A stretch of DNA of 64,000 nt from an uncultured Mucilaginibacter sp. (lineage in GTDB: Bacteria; Bacteroidota; Bacteroidia; Sphingobacteriales; Sphingobacteriaceae). The first letter of the stretch is position 1. Every line of letters starts with the position of its first letter. The notes beneath the pieces were generated by a model that searched no databases, had not been told where the DNA came from, and saw only the letters and a list, made by a program, of their open reading frames with translations. Shown here piece by piece: positions 60,885-64,000 of this stretch. Made by a program: the position numbers and the translations under genes. The stretch covers positions 186,001-250,000 of the forward strand of contig NZ_CAJYGQ010000003.1 in NCBI RefSeq assembly GCF_913773635.1, given 5' to 3'.

Positions 60885-61355
60885 ATGAAGAAATTTATCC
60901 TTTTGGCCGCTATTGCAGCTTTATTTGCCACTACAAACACGTATGCACAACGAGGAGGTTCAGGTTACACTACTGCCTTAGGTTTAGGAATTGATTTTGG
61001 CGATGGTTCAACTTTGGTTGGTCCAAGCATTAAACATTTCTTTAGCCCAAATGATGCTATACAAGGAGATTTATTATTTGGCGGAGATGCCACATGGATT
61101 GGCGGTTCTTACAACTATCATCAGCCATTCAGAGAAGCTCCTGAATTGAAATGGTATATCGGCTTAGGTCCGCAGGTTGCTCTTTATGACGGTGGTTCAA
61201 CCTGGTATTTAAGACCAGCTGCTGGTTTAGATTACAAAATTAAATCGGCTCCTATAAGCCTTGTATTTGACTGGAGACCAGCAATCGGATTGAGTAATAA
61301 TGTTGGTACAGCCGCAGCACGCTTTGGCTTAGGCTTCCGTTACGCTTTCCAATAA
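60885..61355 (+). CDS. Small outer-membrane beta-barrel protein
   Basis: 156 residues with a signal peptide (MKKFILLAAIAALFATTNTYAQ). Strand pattern GLGIDFGDGSTLVGPSIKHFF, GDLLFGGDATWIGGSYNYH, KWYIGLGPQVALYDGG, WYLRPAAGLDYKIKSAPISLVFDWRPAIGLSN, and the terminal GLGFRYAFQ (aromatic last residues, as recognised by the BAM machine). It faces the two barrel genes on the other strand, with which it shares little sequence. Function unknown. Confidence 0.82.
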   Translation: MKKFILLAAIAALFATTNTYAQRGGSGYTTALGLGIDFGDGSTLVGPSIKHFFSPNDAIQGDLLFGGDATWIGGSYNYHQPFREAPELKWYIGLGPQVALYDGGSTWYLRPAAGLDYKIKSAPISLVFDWRPAIGLSNNVGTAAARFGLGFRYAFQ

Positions 61356-61384
61356 AAAATTAAACATATCTACCTATAAAGACT

Positions 61385-61418
61385 AAACCCCTGCTTTATA
61401 TAAAAGGCAGGGGTTTTT
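61385..61418 (+). terminator. Intrinsic terminator after the 60885 gene
   Basis: AAACCCCTGC / GCAGGGGTTT forms a 10-bp perfect stem with a 12-nt loop and trailing T residues, 29 nt after the stop codon. Confidence 0.85.
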
Positions 61419-61443
61419 ATCTTTATAAGATTATATTAAAACG

Positions 61444-61491
61444 CTACAATCCAAATTTGTAAGCAGTTCTAAGAGCAAGCTGTTCTATATT
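61444..61491 (-). pseudogene. Decayed C-terminus of a third barrel paralogue
   Basis: On the minus strand the frame ending in TAG at 61444 reads ...IEQLALRTAYKFGL, which matches the C-terminus of the 60190 gene (AQQFVFRIAYKFGL). Nucleotide similarity covers about 48 nt around both stop codons. An upstream in-frame TAA at 61492-61494 leaves only 15 codons, so it is a remnant, not a gene. Confidence 0.65.
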
Positions 61492-61541
61492 TTATAAAAG
61501 GATTAAGTATGGCACAAACTTACTACCAGTTTGCGTAAAAC

Positions 61542-62246
61542 TTAATTGGTGAGCGAAATAAAGATTTCTTCCAAAGATTTACCCAAATGCTCCTCTTTTA
61601 ATCCTTGCAGTGTGTCATTTGCTGCAATGTTGCCTTTATTAATGATAATTACTTGGCTGCAGGTAGCCTCAACTTCTTGCATAATGTGGGTAGAAAGAAT
61701 CACAGTTTTTGTAGCACCCAAATCACGAATGAGTTGCCTTATACCTATGAGCTGGTTAGGATCGAGTCCTGAAGTTGGTTCATCAAGAATAAGCACCTCA
61801 GGGTTGTGCAAAATTGCCTGTGCTATACCTACTCTTTGTTTGTAACCTTTAGATAGCTGATGTATTTTTTTATGTTGTTCGGGCGTGAGGCCGGTTTGTT
61901 CAATTACCTCTTTTATACGGCTGTCGGCGTTTGGCAACTGGTGTATGCCTGCCATAAAGCTTAGCGCCTCTTTAACATACATATCCATATACAGCGGGTT
62001 ACTTTCGGGTAAGTAACCAATACGCCGTTTTACTTCAATGCTGTTTTTTACCGTATCAAAACCGCATACACTTGCATAGCCCGACGATTGCGGAACAAAG
62101 CCGGTAAGCATTTTCATGGTGGTTGATTTGCCTGCACCATTTGGCCCTAAAAAACCAAGCACACCCGGGCCGGCAGTAAAGCTTATGCCATTTACTGCTG
62201 TTTGCGAACCGTAAACTTTGGTCAATTTGTCAACCTTAATGCTCAT
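61542..62246 (-). CDS. gldA: ABC transporter ATP-binding protein, GldA-like
   Basis: 234 residues with a complete ABC ATPase core: Walker A FLGPNGAGKSTTMKML, Q loop GYLPESNPLYMDM, signature QLSKGYKQRVGIAQAIL, Walker B VLILDEPTSGLDPNQL and the switch His (VILSTHIMQEVEATC). It resembles GldA, the ATPase of the gliding ABC transporter, and lies 2.1 kb from the GldF-GldG fusion on the same strand. It is ~65 residues shorter than Flavobacterium GldA, so the C-terminal extension is missing. The assignment to gliding is by context. Confidence 0.78.
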   Translation of the reverse strand: MSIKVDKLTKVYGSQTAVNGISFTAGPGVLGFLGPNGAGKSTTMKMLTGFVPQSSGYASVCGFDTVKNSIEVKRRIGYLPESNPLYMDMYVKEALSFMAGIHQLPNADSRIKEVIEQTGLTPEQHKKIHQLSKGYKQRVGIAQAILHNPEVLILDEPTSGLDPNQLIGIRQLIRDLGATKTVILSTHIMQEVEATCSQVIIINKGNIAANDTLQGLKEEHLGKSLEEIFISLTN

Positions 62247-62329
62247 GGCTGTTAAATTTATGATATAATAATACAGCTACAATAGGTAACACCTATAACA
62301 GTACTAAGTTTTTAAGTAGTGTTGTGGCG

Positions 62330-63301
62330 TTATTTATTGCGCTCGGTGGTATACCTTACCAGCTGTTCAAGGCCTGTCCGGGCTTCCCCGGGAGGGAAGG
62401 TGTTAAGAATTTCAAATGCTTCGTTTTGGTACTTTTGCATCTGAGTTTCGGCGTATTCCAGTCCCCCGTTTTGTTTTACAAAGCTTATAACTTGGCTTAT
62501 CTTTTCGGGGTTGTCTTTATGGTTTTTTACCAGACTTATAATTTTTTTTCTTTCAGCTGATGATACGTTGTTTAAAGCGTAAATAAGTGGCAGGGTTACC
62601 TTCTTCTCTTTAATATCGATGCCTAACGGCTTGCCAACATCATCAGTGCCAAAGTCAAACATGTCGTCCTTAATTTGAAAGGCAATGCCTATTTTTTCGC
62701 CAAACAGTCGCATTTTTTCAATGGTATCAGCATCAGCGCCGGCAGAGGCCGCCCCACAGGCACAGCAAGATGCTATAAGTGATGCTGTTTTTTGTCTTAT
62801 CACCTCGTAGTAGATGCCTTCGTCGGTATTGGTCTTACGTGCTTTTTCAACCTGCAGCAATTCACCTTCACTCATTTGCTTTACGGCATTTGAAAGTATT
62901 TTTAGCAGATCAAAGTCATTATGATCTAATGACAGCAGCATGCCTTTGGTTAGTAAAAAATCACCAACTAAAACAGCTATCTTATTTTTCCATAAAGCGT
63001 TAATGGAAAAAAAGCCACGACGCTGGTAAGCATTATCTACCACGTCATCATGCACAAGTGAGGCGGTATGAACCAGTTCCACCAGTGCTGCACCACGATA
63101 AGTAGCCTCATTTATGCCCCCACACAAGCTGGCGGCAAAAAATACAAACATGGGTCTTATTTGCTTGCCTTTGCGCTTTACAATATAATGCGTTATCCTA
63201 TCGAGCAACGGAACCGAGCTTTGCATCGAAGCCTTAAACTTCTCTTCAAAAACATCAATTTCAGCAGCAATGGGCTTCTTTATTTCGTTAAGGCTCAGCA
63301 T
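62330..63301 (-). CDS. Polyprenyl diphosphate synthase (long-chain, all-trans)
   Basis: 323 residues of the trans-isoprenyl synthase family. First Asp-rich motif LVHDDVVDNAYQRRG (DDVVD, D85-D89) and second motif FQIKDDMFDFG (DDMFD) bind Mg2+ and the allylic diphosphate; ALVELVHTASLVHDD, GDFLLTKGMLLSL and ELLQVEKARKTNTDEGIYYEVIRQKTASLIASCCACGA lie between them. Long-chain enzymes of this kind make the menaquinone side chain. Residues before the first motif (ELVHTAS) suggest a long product, but the length cannot be read off. It starts about 290 nt from tRNA-Ser on the opposite strand. Confidence 0.93.
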   Translation of the reverse strand: MLSLNEIKKPIAAEIDVFEEKFKASMQSSVPLLDRITHYIVKRKGKQIRPMFVFFAASLCGGINEATYRGAALVELVHTASLVHDDVVDNAYQRRGFFSINALWKNKIAVLVGDFLLTKGMLLSLDHNDFDLLKILSNAVKQMSEGELLQVEKARKTNTDEGIYYEVIRQKTASLIASCCACGAASAGADADTIEKMRLFGEKIGIAFQIKDDMFDFGTDDVGKPLGIDIKEKKVTLPLIYALNNVSSAERKKIISLVKNHKDNPEKISQVISFVKQNGGLEYAETQMQKYQNEAFEILNTFPPGEARTGLEQLVRYTTERNK

Positions 63302-63512
63302 TAAAAACTTAGCAAACAGTTTATTTAAGTGTACTTTTTACCCATTAAGGCAAGCAATCGCAAACATACTAAAATAATTTAAGTGACTGTTTGCCATCAT
63401 TAAATTTAGAGGGGGTTTAAACCTTTGATAGGTACGCAGGTCTTGAAAATGTATTTCCCTGGTGGTTGCAGGATAAATGCATAGGGTTTTTATATTAGTT
63501 GAAGTTTTGCTT

Positions 63513-63546
63513 GCAAAGCCCCGCAGTAGCGGGGCTTTGCTTTTTT
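63513..63546 (+). terminator. Strong orphan terminator upstream of tRNA-Ser
   Basis: A perfect 12-bp GC-rich stem (GCAAAGCCCCGC / GCGGGGCTTTGC) with a 4-nt loop is followed by six T residues on the plus strand. No plus-strand protein gene precedes it (63302-63512 holds no convincing ORF), so it must terminate an RNA transcribed from this gap or antisense to the polyprenyl synthase gene. Confidence 0.85.
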
Positions 63547-63591
63547 GTTGTGTATAAACACCTATTAGTTTACATTTGCAAACATTTTTTT

Positions 63592-63679
63592 GGAGAGGTG
63601 TCTGAGTGGTCGAAAGAGCACGCCTGGAAAGTGTGTATACGTCAAAAGCGTATCGAGGGTTCGAATCCCTCCCTCTCCG
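63592..63679 (+). tRNA. tRNA-Ser(GGA)
   Basis: An 88-nt class II tRNA with an intact cloverleaf: acceptor stem GGAGAGG / CCTCTCC, anticodon loop CTGGAAA with anticodon GGA at 63626-63628, a long variable arm (TACG/CGTA stem), T arm GAGGGTTCGAATCCCTC and discriminator G at 63679, as required for serine tRNAs. The CCA end is not encoded. Decodes UCU/UCC codons. Confidence 0.95.
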
Positions 63680-63878
63680 CCCAAATTTTATCATCGTTTT
63701 TCAATATTCCACTTCAAACGTAGTTGAATAGTAACTGTGCCTTCTGACTTAGTTTAACTGTCAATTCTGTATTGTGATTGAAAGAATAAGAAGCGTTATT
63801 TCCAAACGGCTGTCATATTAATATTGCGATGTACAACGCGAGTTTATCTTAAACTGGAAATAGTTTGTAAATTCAGGT

Positions 63879-64000
63879 ATGATATGGATAACGCGTGATC
63901 GGCCGAAGATTGATAGAATTGCCTGCCCATGGCTAATTAAGCGCTTTATTGACCCTGATGCTGAAATAATTTTTGCCCCTCATCAGCAAGTTTTGCAAAA
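63879..64000 (+). CDS. ChrB-domain chromate-resistance protein, C-terminus outside window (partial)
   Basis: An ATG at 63879 opens a frame that continues off the right edge (40 codons visible; absent from the track). The start MIWITRDRPKIDRIACPWLIKRFIDPDAEIIF matches the N-terminus of the ChrB C-terminal-domain family (consensus W-T-R-RPK-DR-ACPWLI-RFIDP), whose members sense or contribute to chromate resistance. In many genomes the chromate exporter ChrA follows. Gene function beyond the family is inferred, and the fragment is short. Confidence 0.75.
   Translation, partial: MIWITRDRPKIDRIACPWLIKRFIDPDAEIIFAPHQQVLQ

Noticed and set aside
63338-63723. 118-aa and 74-aa ORFs over the tRNA-Ser region
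   Set aside because: Both run through the tRNA gene and its flanking terminator, so they are not coding.
1-64000. CRISPR arrays, IS elements, prophage or toxin-antitoxin modules
   Set aside because: I saw no regularly spaced direct repeats, transposase motifs, phage structural genes or toxin-antitoxin pairs in the window; a search with profile models could still find short ones.

Overview
This window is ordinary chromosomal DNA from a Bacteroidota bacterium, most likely a member of the Sphingobacteriaceae (Mucilaginibacter/Pedobacter-like; the genus is a guess). The evidence is a moderately AT-rich composition, lack of Shine-Dalgarno sites, promoter-like TTTG / TAnnTTTG pairs, a ruvA-sprA gene pair, gliding/type IX secretion genes (sprA, a gldF-gldG fusion, a gldA-like ATPase), several DUF4397 lipoproteins, a YtxJ bacillithiol-system protein, and ECF sigma/anti-sigma genes. 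There is no prophage, IS element, CRISPR array or plasmid backbone. It is mostly housekeeping with a few accessory islets.

Layout. 1-2 kb: two lactonase-fold beta-propeller paralogues (the first cut by the window edge and carrying a signal peptide) around a tiny zinc-ribbon protein. 2-10 kb: a pseudouridine synthase with a long disordered Arg/Gly-rich N-terminus, a membrane-anchored lytic transglycosylase, uvrA, a DUF6624-type protein, and the bifunctional NAD(P)HX repair enzyme. 10-18 kb: anti-sigma/ECF sigma pair, lipA, ytxJ, a 35-codon lipoprotein missed by the ORF track, ribH, a TPR membrane protein, recF, a DciA-like DUF721 gene, ndk and an NrnA-like phosphoesterase. 18-22 kb: two FKBP-type prolyl isomerases in tandem separated by a REP-like inverted repeat, a TatD nuclease and a cytosolic asparaginase. 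22-26 kb: a GIY-YIG nuclease gene bracketed by palindromic repeats, then ackA and pta (acetate/acetyl-CoA interconversion).

26-30 kb: a membrane protein whose Gly/Cys/His-rich tail is cut off by an in-frame stop, a Cys-rich Crp/Fnr regulator, a DUF4202 protein, and a PAS histidine kinase fused to an extra C-terminal STAS-like domain. 30-40 kb: the giant sprA gene behind ruvA, then the PTA-fused malic enzyme. 40-48 kb: a truncated PAS sensor without an ATPase domain, a large envelope protein with macroglobulin-like and TonB-plug-like parts, and a 1160-residue multi-PAS histidine kinase. 48-56 kb: radC, an S9 peptidase, rpsT, three DUF4397 lipoproteins, a zinc-dependent phospholipase-like protein and a DedA protein. 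56-64 kb: dnaN, the gldF-gldG fusion, three small outer-membrane barrel proteins plus a decayed fragment of a fourth, a GldA-like ATPase, a polyprenyl synthase, tRNA-Ser(GGA), and the 5' end of a chromate-resistance ChrB-domain gene running off the right edge.

I did not find a clearly novel multi-gene system. The best leads are the in-frame stop at 26258-26260 in front of an intact glycine/cysteine-rich reading frame, the GIY-YIG gene flanked by hairpins that differ by a compensatory base pair, an orphan strong terminator with a rod-like RNA upstream of tRNA-Ser, and the kinase-STAS and GldF-GldG fusions.
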